In this document: positions 19,864 to 29,500 of the stretch, in pieces
How positions within the stretch are numbered: position 1 is the stretch's first letter
Layout: each line of letters begins with the position of its first letter
Origin: CBDCME01 sp965218865
GTDB lineage: Bacteria; Pseudomonadota; Alphaproteobacteria; JAAXGF01
NCBI GenBank assembly: GCA_965218865.1
Contig: CBDCME010000062.1
Location: 1-64,000, forward strand
Length of the DNA stretch: 64,000 bases
Reading direction: 5' to 3'
The notes under the pieces: model-generated
Databases searched by the model: none
What the model was told of the DNA's origin: nothing
Seen by the model: the letters and a program-made list of their open reading frames with translations, nothing else
Position numbers and translations under genes: made by a program

Positions 19864-20368
19864 CGGAACCGCCACGCCGGAGCGGGCCGGACGGGCGCGT
19901 CTCGCCGTGCTCATCGACGGAGAGAACGCGAGTCCGCGCCATGCGCGGGCGGTGTTCGAGGCCGCCGAAACGCTCGGCGAGGCGACGGTGCGGCGCATCT
20001 ATGGCGACTTCTCGAACCGCCGGCTGGCGTCATGGAACGCCGCGATCCGCAAGTTCGCCATTGTGCCCTGCCACCAGCCGGCACATGTGCGGGGCAAGAA
20101 CGCTGCCGATATCGCGCTCGCGATCGACGCCGTGGACCTGAGTTACCGGGCGCGGCTCGACGGGTTCGTGCTGGTGAGCTCCGACAGCGACTTCACCCGG
20201 CTCGCCCAGCGGCTCCGGGAGGGCGGGTTCGCGGTCTACGGCTTCGGCGAAAGCAAGACGCCGCGGGCGTTCCGCAGCGCCTGCCAGCGTTTCGAGATCG
20301 TTGGAATGCGGATGAACGGCGCGGCTGGTGCGCCACGTAGCGCACGCCGGACGGAGGCGGAGGGATGA
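19853..20368 (+). CDS. NYN-domain (PIN-like) putative RNase
   Basis: A 171-aa protein of the NYN/LabA-like family, which has a PIN-like nuclease fold coordinated by acidic residues. The visible signature is LAVLIDGENAS near the N-terminus, KNAADIALAIDAVDL in the middle and VLVSSDSDFTRLAQRLRE, which supplies the SDSDF acidic pair. The start is TTG at 19853, with AAGGGAGG ending 8 bases upstream. It overlaps the 3' end of the relaxase gene by 11 bases. Its own stop overlaps the next ATG. NYN proteins cleave or regulate RNA; association with a relaxase suggests an element-maintenance or host-interaction role, which is inference. Confidence 0.85.
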   Translation: MDCDGTATPERAGRARLAVLIDGENASPRHARAVFEAAETLGEATVRRIYGDFSNRRLASWNAAIRKFAIVPCHQPAHVRGKNAADIALAIDAVDLSYRARLDGFVLVSSDSDFTRLAQRLREGGFAVYGFGESKTPRAFRSACQRFEIVGMRMNGAAGAPRSARRTEAEG

Positions 20369-20748
20369 ACGAAGACGTGCGAAAGGACGCGCCGGAAGGC
20401 GAGGCAACGGCCGAGAGGCCCGAAGATGCGCGCCGGAACAGGACCATCCGCTTCTCGGATTCCGAATGGGAAGAGGTCAGGGGCGCGGCCATGCTGCACG
20501 ACTTGCCGCCAACGGAGTTCGTCCGTGAGACGATTCTGGCGCTCGCGCGGAAGCCCGAGAGCACGGCATCTGATGCGCTTGGCCCGTCGCTGGCGCCGCT
20601 GATCGAGCGGATTTTCCGCTACACCTGGTTCCTGGCGACCGAGAAACGCGACGCGATGGTCCGCGAAGGGCACGAAGACGAGGTCGACGCCCTGGTTGCC
20701 GAGGCCCGCGCCCTGCACGACAAGCTGCGCCGGGATGGGTCCGGCTGA
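20365..20748 (+). CDS. Ribbon-helix-helix-like accessory protein
   Basis: A 127-aa protein coupled to the NYN gene through ATGA at 20365. Residues about 25-60 (RTIRFSDSEWEEVRGAAML, then TEFVRETIL) look like a MetJ/CopG/MobC-type ribbon-helix-helix, with a basic beta strand followed by two helices. The C-terminal half is helical. Such proteins next to relaxases bind oriT or the transfer promoter. No termination hairpin is obvious in the 160 bp that follow. Confidence 0.6.
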   Translation: MNEDVRKDAPEGEATAERPEDARRNRTIRFSDSEWEEVRGAAMLHDLPPTEFVRETILALARKPESTASDALGPSLAPLIERIFRYTWFLATEKRDAMVREGHEDEVDALVAEARALHDKLRRDGSG

Positions 20749-21658
20749 GCCGGAGCGGCGGGTGCGGGGACCGCACCGCAGCGTAAGTTCTTCATTATCG
20801 CTGGCCAGTTATCGACCATAGCCGCAGATCACGACGTCGGATATTCCGTCTCCGAACGCGGTGGCGGCTCGGGTGGCGTCGAGCGTCTGCCAGCATTTTG
20901 CGGGCCCCGGATTAGCGGAGCGTCCACTCGGGGACGTCGAGGGCGGCGGCGAGCTTGCGCTTGGCGTCCTCCGTCACTGCGTCTTGGCCGCCGCCCAGCG
21001 GATGAAGGCGGGCGAGCGCTGGAGCGCGGGCTCGCGGCGCACGCAGGCGCCGACGAGGGATTCGCCGACCTCGCGCCGGAGCCGCGTCGCATACGTTACG
21101 ATCGCGTCGAGCGTGACGTCGGAGGCCATCCGGTAGAGCGAACCGCAGAGCGCCATCAGGGTGCTGGCGTTCTCCGGGATGTCGGCGTTCCCGGGGTCGT
21201 TGATGACCGCCCTCGGGTGAGGCAGCTCGCGCCAGACCTTGAGGAACGCGGTGAACTGCACCGCCGCGGCCTCGCCGACGGTGCCCCGAAACAGCGCCCG
21301 CTCGACCTCCGGATCGAGCCCGTTGCGGCGCTTGACGATGTTGCTGGCAAACTCCCAGCTGCGGGGGCTCGGGAAGGCGTGCTCTTTCGACTGCGGCTGG
21401 AATTGGTGAAGCAGGTCCGGTTCGAGCTCGATGAAGAACAGCACCTCGGGGGCGATCCCGTTGGCCGCGCCCCAGACGCACCAGTCCCTGGCGTCGACGC
21501 GGATCTCAAGATGAACGAGACGGTTGCTGAGCGGCGTCGGCATGCGGTGGACGACGGCGCGGTCGGCATCCCGGTTGCCGCAGGCGATCAGCGAGGCGCC
21601 CTCGGGCAGCGCGTATTCCCCGCACTTGCGCTCCAGGAAGAGCTGGTAGAGCGCGGCC

Positions 21659-21759
21659 TATATGTGGAATCTTCAGTTATGTTGAATGTGCTCGACTCCT
21701 ACTGCATGACGGGCGCGGAGGCGGGATTGTGGTCACATAATATTTCCATAGGCGCTCGA
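21659..21759 (+). repeat. RIT left terminal inverted repeat, 101 bp
   Basis: It is identical as reverse complement to 25023-25123. The match ends at CTCGA; the next bases differ (ACTGAC versus TCAGAG). The repeat contains TGCATGACGGGCGCGGAGG and a TATTTCCATAGG segment that may be recombinase-binding sites. Confidence 0.95.
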
Positions 21760-21800
21760 ACTGACATGATGGTCCGTCCAATCACACCGGAGGAACCATC

Positions 21801-23051
21801 ATGTTCGAAACTCTGTTTGCCGATCCCCGTTTGATCGAAAGACATCGGGCAGCACCACTCCTTGAAGAGCGGCTGCGTTATCTTGCTCATTGGGAGACTT
21901 CGGGTGCGACGCGCCGGACTCTGCGCGACATTGCCCACTACCTTGTATGCCTCTGTCATTTGGTCAATCTACGTGGAGATACGCCGGTAGGCTTGAATAC
22001 TGTCGTAAGTGCTGTCGATAACTGGTCACTACTTGGAGGGCGTTGCAAGCCGCAGTTGGCGGTGGGTACCGATCGCAAGCGCTTCATCGGGCATGCCCGC
22101 CGTTGGCTGCGCTCCATAGGGAGATTGGACGAACCGAGAGTAGCGCGACATTCCCATGACGCCGAAGTCGCGGCCTATGTGTCGTGGATGAAGAAAGAAA
22201 ATGGATGGTCTGAGGAAAACATTCGTGCCCGACGCTACTTGGCAAATTCATTTTGCGACGGGCTGGATAAACGCGGGATTTCTCTCGCATCCATCAGTAT
22301 AGCCGATATAGACCAGTTCATGACCCGGTACCGCCTAACGGGGAAATACAGTCGAGTCACCATACAGAGCTACGCACGACGGCTTCGTACTTTCATTCGC
22401 TATGTCGAAATGCAGGGCTTATGCGATCAGGGTTTGGCGGAAGGAATCATTCCATCTCGGACCTTTCACGGAGATACGATACCACCGCGAATAACGCGGA
22501 ATGATGTCTTGCGACTTCTGGCTACTACCGAAGGTGAAGCGAGCATTGACATACGGGACCGCGCAATTCTCATGCTCCTCATCACATACGGATTGCGCGC
22601 CAGTGAAGTCGCTGGCCTGAGGCTGGACGATATCAACTGGAAGGAGGATTTGCTGAGTGTTCGGTGCCTGAAGCCCGGACGCACGCATCTCTATCCGCTA
22701 TCTCATGGTGTCGGGAAAGCAATTCTGCGCTACCTGCAGGAGACCCGTCCCCCATGTAAGGAAAGGGCATTGTTCTTGACGATCAAGGCCCCCATTCGTC
22801 CGCTGAGCCTTATCTCGATGGGCTACATTGTTCGGAGTCGCCTGACCCGACTTGGCATCAATTACAGGAAAATGGGTCCCCATTCCTTGCGTCATGCCGC
22901 CGCCCAGCATCTTCTAGATGAGGGCATGTCGATGAAGGAGATCGGTGACTACCTTGGCCACCGCAGTCTCTCATCGACATCGGTCTATGCCAAGGCGAAT
23001 TTGGACTCCCTCCGTGTGGTTGCAAATGTCAATCTGGAGGGTTTGGCATGA
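21801..23051 (+). CDS. ritA: RIT tyrosine recombinase A
   Basis: A 416-aa phage-integrase-family recombinase. Start ATG 21801 follows CCGGAGGAACCATC. The N-terminal ~190 residues form the SAM-like core-binding domain. The catalytic domain shows the first Arg in TYGLRASEVAGLRL (about residue 266), HSLRH with the second Arg (about 361) and the nucleophile Tyr in STSVYAKAN (about 396). The gene is the first of three, with the stop overlapping the next ATG. The three RIT recombinases are thought to act together on the element ends; the division of labour is unknown. Confidence 0.92.
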   Translation: MFETLFADPRLIERHRAAPLLEERLRYLAHWETSGATRRTLRDIAHYLVCLCHLVNLRGDTPVGLNTVVSAVDNWSLLGGRCKPQLAVGTDRKRFIGHARRWLRSIGRLDEPRVARHSHDAEVAAYVSWMKKENGWSEENIRARRYLANSFCDGLDKRGISLASISIADIDQFMTRYRLTGKYSRVTIQSYARRLRTFIRYVEMQGLCDQGLAEGIIPSRTFHGDTIPPRITRNDVLRLLATTEGEASIDIRDRAILMLLITYGLRASEVAGLRLDDINWKEDLLSVRCLKPGRTHLYPLSHGVGKAILRYLQETRPPCKERALFLTIKAPIRPLSLISMGYIVRSRLTRLGINYRKMGPHSLRHAAAQHLLDEGMSMKEIGDYLGHRSLSSTSVYAKANLDSLRVVANVNLEGLA

Positions 23052-24031
23052 CCATTTCACTTCGAGAAGGCGTTGAGAAGTACATCGAGTGGCAGCGGGA
23101 CCATGGCGCCAAGTTCCATTCCGATGCACAAAGACTGCGGCACTTCAGCACGACCATGGGAGATGGAATCGATTGTGGTGCTGTGTGTAAGGAAGCGATC
23201 GTCACCTATCTTGCTGGCAACGGCACCCTGACCAGAACGAGGTCGGGCCGGTACGGCGCGGTAGCAGGCTTCTATCGCTATGCAGTTAGTCGTGGTTATG
23301 CAACTCACTCACCGTTGCCCAGTCCTGACAGCGAACCGAGACGGCCGAAATCCCCGCGACCCTATATCTATTCTCACGACGAGTTGCAACGTATGTTCGG
23401 CGCCATTGACGGCACTCGCCAGCGGGCAATCCAGTTTGATGGCGATACCTTTCGTACGCTTCTTGTCGTGCTCTACGGCACCGGATTGCGAGTTGGCGAG
23501 GCGCTGAAGCTCGAAATCCGGGATGTCGATCTATTGCAGTCTGTGCTGACGATACGGGATGCGAAGTTCTACCGAAGCCGCTTGGTTCCGGTTGGACCGC
23601 AGCTGAGCCACATTCTCCGCAACTATGCAGCACAGAGAGCAGGTCGACCCATGTCGAAAGGAGAGGAATCGACGTTTTTGGCCAATCTGGATGGAAGTGC
23701 TGTGCCATACATGACTGTGATGAACGCATTCAAGAATCTGTTGCGTGCGGCTGGGATTCGGAATTCAAGTCCACAGATCCAATCCCCTCGGCTGCACGGA
23801 CTGCGTCACACATTCGCCGTACACCGCGTGACGAGCTGGTACCGAGAAGGGGCGGAGGTACAAAAACTGTTGCCCGTTCTGTCGACTTACATGGGCCACG
23901 TCAAACTAGAAGGAACGCTGGTTTACTTGTCCATGACCCCGGAGCTGCTTCAGGAGGCCTCACAACGCTTCGAACGCTACGTGTTTGGAGAGCATGTTGA
24001 AAGCGGCATCGACGGAGGTCATCATGAGTGA
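23048..24031 (+). CDS. ritB: RIT tyrosine recombinase B
   Basis: A 327-aa tyrosine recombinase coupled to the first gene by ATGA at 23048-23051. It has a core-binding domain in the first ~100 residues. The catalytic domain has LYGTGLRVGEALKLEI (first Arg), LHGLRHTFAVHRV (His-x-x-Arg-His) and the Tyr in EGTLVYLSMT. It is the most compact of the three. The C-terminal tail after the Tyr is about 30 residues. Confidence 0.92.
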   Translation: MTISLREGVEKYIEWQRDHGAKFHSDAQRLRHFSTTMGDGIDCGAVCKEAIVTYLAGNGTLTRTRSGRYGAVAGFYRYAVSRGYATHSPLPSPDSEPRRPKSPRPYIYSHDELQRMFGAIDGTRQRAIQFDGDTFRTLLVVLYGTGLRVGEALKLEIRDVDLLQSVLTIRDAKFYRSRLVPVGPQLSHILRNYAAQRAGRPMSKGEESTFLANLDGSAVPYMTVMNAFKNLLRAAGIRNSSPQIQSPRLHGLRHTFAVHRVTSWYREGAEVQKLLPVLSTYMGHVKLEGTLVYLSMTPELLQEASQRFERYVFGEHVESGIDGGHHE

Positions 24032-25022
24032 AATTAGAACCCTTGGCCCTTGGGTGAGACGGTTTCTTTCGGAGCACATCGTTAGCGAACGCAATCTGTC
24101 GCGGAACACACAGAAAAGCTATCGCGACACCTTCAAGTTGTTGCTTCCATTCGTCAGCGGCAAGGTGCGCAAGCCATCAGACCGCTTGACGGTGGAAGAC
24201 TTGGCGGTAAAGCGCATACTGCAGTTCCTGTCGGACCTGGAGGACAAACGGGGATGCAGTGCACAGACACGCAATCAGCGCCTGTCTGCTATCCGTGCCT
24301 TTGCTCGGTTCGTCGCAAGTCGTGACCCTGGCCACCTCGACTGGTATGCCCAGGTCAATGCCATCACCACAAAGAAGGCCGCCCCGCGGCCGGTCACTTG
24401 GTTGACCAAGGACGAGATGGACGCTGTGCAGGCGGTACCGGACAGAAAGACACCTCGGGGCCGGATGGAATGTGCGCTGCTCATGTTCCTTTACAACACC
24501 GGTGCGCGGGTCTCGGAAGCGATACACTTGCGCGTAGGCGATCTGCATCTCAGTGATCGCATCCGCAGCCGGCACGGATTCGTCACTATCCATGGCAAGG
24601 GCGGGAAAATCCGGCAGTGCCCTCTTTGGCCGCAGACCCAACATGTGCTGGAGCAACTGGCACGTGGTCGGGAAGACAGTGACCCGGTGTTCCTAAGCCA
24701 ACACCGTAAACCCTATACCCGGTTCGGGGTCTATCGTCTTGTCAAAAGGTGTTCGGGCCGTGTGCCTGCGCTGTCCGGTAGAACGATCACTCCGCACGTG
24801 ATACGCCACACCAGCGCTTGCCATCTACTTCAGGCCGGCGTTGACATCAATACTATCCGTGCCTGGCTCGGCCATGTGAACCTGAACACCACCAATATCT
24901 ATGTCGAAATCGACCTTCAGATGAAGGCTAAAGCCATGGAGCTGTGTGATGCTGAAGAACCAGGGCCGGAGCGGCCATGGCACCGGGACAACGGGATAAT
25001 GGCCTTTCTGGAGCGACTCTGA
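24024..25022 (+). CDS. ritC: RIT tyrosine recombinase C
   Basis: A 332-aa tyrosine recombinase. ATG 24024 is preferred to the in-frame upstream codons because GGAGG lies at 24014-24018. It overlaps ritB by 8 bases. The N-terminal SAM-like domain (residues 1-110) precedes YNTGARVSEAIHLRV, HVIRHTSACHLLQ and the Tyr in NTTNIYVEIDL. The gene ends exactly at the inner edge of the right inverted repeat (25023). Confidence 0.92.
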   Translation: MSEIRTLGPWVRRFLSEHIVSERNLSRNTQKSYRDTFKLLLPFVSGKVRKPSDRLTVEDLAVKRILQFLSDLEDKRGCSAQTRNQRLSAIRAFARFVASRDPGHLDWYAQVNAITTKKAAPRPVTWLTKDEMDAVQAVPDRKTPRGRMECALLMFLYNTGARVSEAIHLRVGDLHLSDRIRSRHGFVTIHGKGGKIRQCPLWPQTQHVLEQLARGREDSDPVFLSQHRKPYTRFGVYRLVKRCSGRVPALSGRTITPHVIRHTSACHLLQAGVDINTIRAWLGHVNLNTTNIYVEIDLQMKAKAMELCDAEEPGPERPWHRDNGIMAFLERL

Positions 25023-25123
25023 TCGAGCGCCTATGGAAATATTATGTGACCACAATCCCGCCTCCGCGCCCGTCATGCAGTAGGAGTCGAGCACATTCAA
25101 CATAACTGAAGATTCCACATATA
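25023..25123 (-). repeat. RIT right terminal inverted repeat, 101 bp
   Basis: Reverse complement of 21659-21759 with no mismatch. It ends CTGAAGATTCCACATATA, after which a distinct palindrome begins. Confidence 0.95.
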
Positions 25124-25153
25124 GGCGGGTATGTGAATTTTCACATACCCGCC
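25124..25153. repeat. 30-bp perfect palindrome at the RIT junction
   Basis: Arms GGCGGGTATGTGAA (25124-25137) and its reverse complement (25140-25153) surround a 2-base centre TT. The palindrome is not part of the MoxR coding sequence, because the gene is restored only when it is removed with the RIT element. Its inner half TATGTGAA resembles the RIT terminus TATATGTGGAA. It may be a recombination core, a terminator hairpin or part of the mobile unit. Confidence 0.85.
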
Positions 25154-25500
25154 TGCACCATCGGCACCGCGGACGGCAGCTCTTCGAGGTTGATGAGCCA
25201 CAGGCCGGGATCGTCCGACGGCGGCAGGAACACCGGCGGCGCCCAGCGGGTGCGGTCGGCGCTGTCGCGCCACGGGATGCCGCGCAGGTCGACGGGGTCG
25301 AGCAAGAGCGCACGGACGTCGACATAGCTGCGGCTGGCGGCGGCCGCGACCTGTCGGGCGATCATCGATTTAGCCGCGCCGGGCGGTCCCCAGACCATGG
25401 TCGGCTGTCGGGCCTCGACCAGGAGACCGAGCACTTCGGCAAGCTCGCTCGGGCGCAGCGTGTAGTCGGCGGAGATGGTCTCGGGAAGGGTCATGGGCAT

Positions 25501-25944
25501 GCTCCGGCTTGGCGGGGAGGCGGCCCGGACACCCTCCGGACCTCGTTCGAACGCGTCTCGCCGCCGGCCAACTCCCCTCTCCCCGGCGTCTGGGCAGGCG
25601 GGCGAAGCGCGTTGCGAATGGGTGCGGGGCCTCCGGTCCGAACGGCGGGCAAATCGGCAATCTCTTCGGTCATGGCGGCGGTCTCCCCGGCGGTGGCGCG
25701 GGAGACCGCCCCGCGGCCCCCGACGAATCGCCCGGAGGAAGCCGGCCTCAACCGCCTGAAGCCGCGCGGCGGGTGCATGCCGTACAAAACGCTGGAGGCG
25801 GCGCTCGGGCAGGCAGGGGGCGGAATTGCCGCTGCCGGGATCGAAACGGCCGGGGTTTCGTGCTAACCGTGGACGCTGGCCTCGGCTATGGTCCGTCGGG
25901 AGAACCGGGCGTTCGGAGTACGCGGCAACGCAGGGAGAGAACGG
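25501..25944. other. Gap upstream of the MoxR gene, no clear gene
   Basis: This 444-bp GC-rich gap separates the MoxR gene (minus) from the HU gene (plus), so it should hold both promoters. A possible 84-codon frame at 25612-25866 has poor composition and no family resemblance. I see no RNA gene. Confidence 0.4.
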
Positions 25945-26229
25945 GTGAACAAGTCGGAGATTGCGGGCCATGTGGCCGACCGGACCGGAATCGCAAGGTC
26001 GGCGGCCGGGGACGCGGTGGATGCCGTGTTCGAGGCGATCGGAGAGGCCCTGGCCAGGGGCGAGGATGCGCGGGTCGTCGGCTTCGGGACCTTCGGCACC
26101 AGGAGCCGCCCCGCCCGCACGGGGCGCAATCCGAGGACCGGCGAGAACCTGAACATCGCCGCCTCGACCACGCCGACGTTCAAGGCCGGCAAGCCGTTTA
26201 GGGAAGCCGTCAACGCGGGCGGGTCGTGA
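25945..26229 (+). CDS. HU/IHF-family DNA-binding protein
   Basis: A 94-aa histone-like protein starting at GTG 25945, with AGGGAGAG upstream. It has the full HU fold: N-terminal helices (MNKSEIAGHVADRTGI), VVGFGTFGTRSRPARTGRNP on the beta arm, and FKAGKPFREAV at the end. The arm motif GRNPRTGE matches HU. It probably bends DNA as a dimer. It lies alone between the MoxR pseudogene and the large ATPase gene and may belong to the conjugative element. Confidence 0.92.
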   Translation: MNKSEIAGHVADRTGIARSAAGDAVDAVFEAIGEALARGEDARVVGFGTFGTRSRPARTGRNPRTGENLNIAASTTPTFKAGKPFREAVNAGGS

Positions 26230-26596
26230 TCGGCGTGACAGGCGATCGAGGACAAGCGGGGACAGGAGGGGCCGCATGTTGAATTCGGCCGCTTGCCGTT
26301 CGAAGACAGCGCGCGCTCCAGCGGGAGCGCCGCGTTGCGGGAAATCAAGCAGGGATAAGGGCTTGATGCAGGGCCGCAGTCTCCGCTGCCGCCGAGCTTA
26401 CGAAATAAGCAGAAAAACGATTTCAGGATTCAGTTAGGGCCACACTAAGATTTCTAGTGCTCTAGGGATTGAGGCAAACAAAATACCAGAGGATGAGTGG
26501 CCTCAACCCGACATCAAAGCTTGTCAAACGACCGATGTACGGTGACAGACGGAGCTTTGGGTAGGGGGCCGACAACAGCAGGTACGGAGATAAATC
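26230..26596. other. Intergenic region upstream of the sacsin-like gene
   Basis: This 367-bp stretch has a drop in GC content after about 26390 compared with the conjugative genes, which suggests a different origin for the downstream gene. It presumably holds the promoter of that gene; no hairpin or RNA gene stands out. Confidence 0.4.
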
Positions 26597-29500
26597 TTGC
26601 CGGATTTTCGTGTTCCTCCGATTTCCATCGTCAACCAGATTCGCAACAATTTACATGACCGTTACGAAACCGGTTTTCCTATTCTAAAGGAGCTTCTTCA
26701 GAATGCAGATGATGCCGGGGCCAGACGCTTCTGCATCGAGACGCTTCCGGGCTGGAAGAAAGCAGAAAACCCCTTGTTGCGGTGGCCAGGACTGCTCGCG
26801 GTAAACGATGGAATTTTCCGAGACGAGGACGAGGTCGGAATTGTCTCATTCGGAGACAGTGGCAAGGCAACCGACGATGCAGCGATCGGCAAGTTCGGAC
26901 TAGGTCAGAAAGCTGTCTTTCACATCTGTGACGCGTTCGTGGTCTTCGCGTACGACACGAGCAGGACGTTTAGCTGCGTCGTCAATCCTTTCCTCAATGT
27001 GCAAGTGACGGGCAACATCAGCCACAGTTGGGAGCCGCCTGACGGTGCAGGTCTGGCGGACACCGATCTGGAGCTCCTGCGAAGCGTTGTCGCGCCCGAG
27101 TTTGCGGATCGTGGTCTGCTTCTCTGGTTTCCTTTTCGAAGGTCAGAGTTGCATCCGGCACCTGACGTGGGGTTCTCGACGAACGTTCCTGATCCGTCAA
27201 ATACGATAGATGAGTTGAGCAGAACCGAAGACTTGGCACTGATCCTTACAGCCCTCCGTCATCTGGAGCATGTCGAAGTCAGGAGTGATGGCACAACGCG
27301 CTGTGCTCTTCACTTGGAGCAAGATTCCCAGCGACTTTTGGGGCCGGCGGATTGGCAGGATGGGTTGCGGACATTCAGGGGCGCAATTTCGGTCCAATCT
27401 AGCCAGACCGAGAGAAAGTACGTAGGCCGAGAGGCGACGCTGTCCGACGGTCGTGCCGCCCGGTTGCAGGGCTCTTCCTTCTGGCCAAAGACTGTGAGCG
27501 TGCTTCACCACTTTCCAAGGCCGGAAAAGGGGCAGCCTCATGGAGCAGTCAGCCTGCTCCGCACAACCGCGGGGGCACGCGCGACGTTGCGCCTATCTTG
27601 GGCGGTCTTTCTGCCCATTTCAGATACGTACGACATCGAGATCCCTCTCGATAGCGAATTCCCCTGTCAGGTCCGCCTCTTGCTGCATGGATATTTCTTC
27701 CTCGATAGCGGCCGTCGCCGCATTGAGGCGCTGGATGCAGAACGGGTAGATGACGATCCCGGCGATGCTGCCGAACTGCGTCGCTCCTGGAATGCCGAAC
27801 TTCGCGACACGGCCGTTTTACCGCTTGTACCGGCGGTCCTTCGAGATGCCTTCGATTCCAGGATCCTCACATCTGAGGAGCTCGAGGAATTGGTGCGGTG
27901 TATCGCGAGGGACCGAGTATTTGACGAATACCAGGGAGCGATCTGCGGGACGCATGCACTTGTCCGGGCGCTGGAAGCAACCGGTGAGATTACATGGTAC
28001 ACGCCGTCTTCAGAGGAACCGTTGCGTCCGTTGCCATCGGAAGTGGCGAGAGCGCCGAGGAGAGTAGTCGAGCTCTTTCCTGGCATTCACGCCTGGGCCA
28101 GGGCCAATGCCGCGGTTCTGTGCGTCGACAGGGATGCTTGCCTGGCAGGCGAACCGTTAAACTGGGTCTCCGACGATCTAGAAGCTCTGTTCATCGACCT
28201 TCCCTCCCGTGCCTTTCAGGCAGGAGCACTCGCACCTCTTCTCGCGGAATTCCTTGAGCTGGTTGAGCCGAATGACGATTTCCGGCAAGCGATCGGGCCG
28301 AGCTTGGTAGCTGCATTGCGCCGCGCAATGCAGCAGTCGGCTGCGATGGCGCCGTCAAATCACCTAGGCAGAATCCTGTCATTCGTTTCGGGGCGGCTAC
28401 TCTTTCCGTTGCCATCCGCTGTCGAGCATCGGAACGTACTCAGGAGTCTTGCGGCAGCGCAGACATCGATTCTCACGGTGCGCGCCGGTTGGCTTGGCGA
28501 TACCGCATATTCGCCGGCACGTCTTTCTTCGGTGGATCTCAAGTTGTTGCTGGAGGCGCTTGAGCCGCATTTGGAAGGCACTCAGGCTGATCAGGCGGCT
28601 ATAGCGGCTCTCGCATGTTTAACGTGGGCTGAACACGGGCTGTCCGAACTAGCCGCATCCTCGGATCTAGCGTCGATAAAGGTGCTTAGAGTGCGGGATG
28701 TCCGGGCGGGAAGGTGGATATCCATTTCTCTCAAATTGCTGGTCAAGCGCTCAAGGGAAGGCCTCTTGTTCGCGTCCTCGCCGGACGCCAACAGACTCCT
28801 ACCGCTCGTCGTTGCGGCGTTGCCGGATGCTTGCCCGTTGATCGTCGAGCAAAAGACCGGCGAGTTCCTTCGATGCGGCGATCGATCAGCAATTCCACTC
28901 CGCAACGCCGATAAGCCTGCCATCTTTCATCTCGTAAACGGGGCCTCAAAGTTCGGATCGAAACAAGCGCGTGCAACGCTAGTCGCGGCGCTCCAACCAA
29001 GCATCGACGATGATCGCGCTGCCCTACGGCGATTGTGCGCTGGTGTCGCAGAAGCCGAGGCCACCAGCGTCGGGCTGAGGGTTATGGGTAGAGAGTCGAG
29101 CGGCATTGAACGGATTGTCACGGGAATCTTCACGCGTAGCAGGCGGGCATTCCTGGTTCCGTCAAGCGTAACGAGTGAACTAACGTCGAGGCTGCGTGAC
29201 TTTCTCGAAATAAGGGAGCTCGATACGGCTGCTATCGAGGCTCTACTGGAAGAGCATGTGGATTTGGTCGGATCACTTGATCCGACAGCGACAGAATGTG
29301 AGGCGTTTCTCAGGTCTGACTTCTCGGACGATTTGTTGCGACGTTTGCCTATACACGCGCGCTCCGATGGAACCATTGGTGGAGCGGAGAACGCTTTCGT
29401 AGAGAGGGACTTTGCCGTGCCTCAGTCGCTACGGGACGGTGTTCTCACGATTTCGCTTCACGCGGCCCGCGATCTGCGCCGCCGCCAAGAGAAAATCCTC

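Larger units (their letters stand above)
21659..25123 (+). mobile_element. RIT element (recombinases in trio)
   Basis: The 3465-bp element is bounded by 101-bp perfect inverted repeats starting TATATGTGGAATCTTCAG. It encodes three consecutive overlapping tyrosine recombinases and nothing else. This is the defining architecture of RIT elements, which occur at low copy in diverse bacteria. It is inserted in a MoxR gene. A 30-bp palindrome lies directly to its right and is also foreign to the gene. Confidence 0.93.
20912..25494 (-). pseudogene. MoxR-type AAA+ ATPase gene split by a RIT element
   Basis: The N-terminal part runs from ATG 25494 (GGAG 7 bases upstream) and has Walker A VWGPPGAAKS, then LEELPSAVPMVQ. 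The C-terminal part lies at 21658-20912 (ALYQLFLERK, then IACGNRDADRAVVHRMPTPLSNRL, the MoxR sensor/arginine-finger region). Removing 21659-25153 joins the halves in frame as VQ-AALYQLF. A further one-base shift near 20977 separates WAAAK from AVTEDAKRKLAAALDVPEW, the likely true C-terminus. Repaired length is about 362 aa. MoxR ATPases act as chaperones, usually with a VWA-domain protein; none is adjacent. The gene is inactivated by the RIT insertion. Confidence 0.85.

Noticed and set aside
16324..19998. 1224-codon minus-strand open frame opposite the relaxase gene
   Set aside because: Low-complexity shadow of traI; no motif, while traI has all MobF and helicase motifs.
25612..25866. 84-codon frame upstream of the HU gene
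   Set aside because: Overlaps the expected promoter region, has low-complexity Ala/Gly/Pro composition and no motif.
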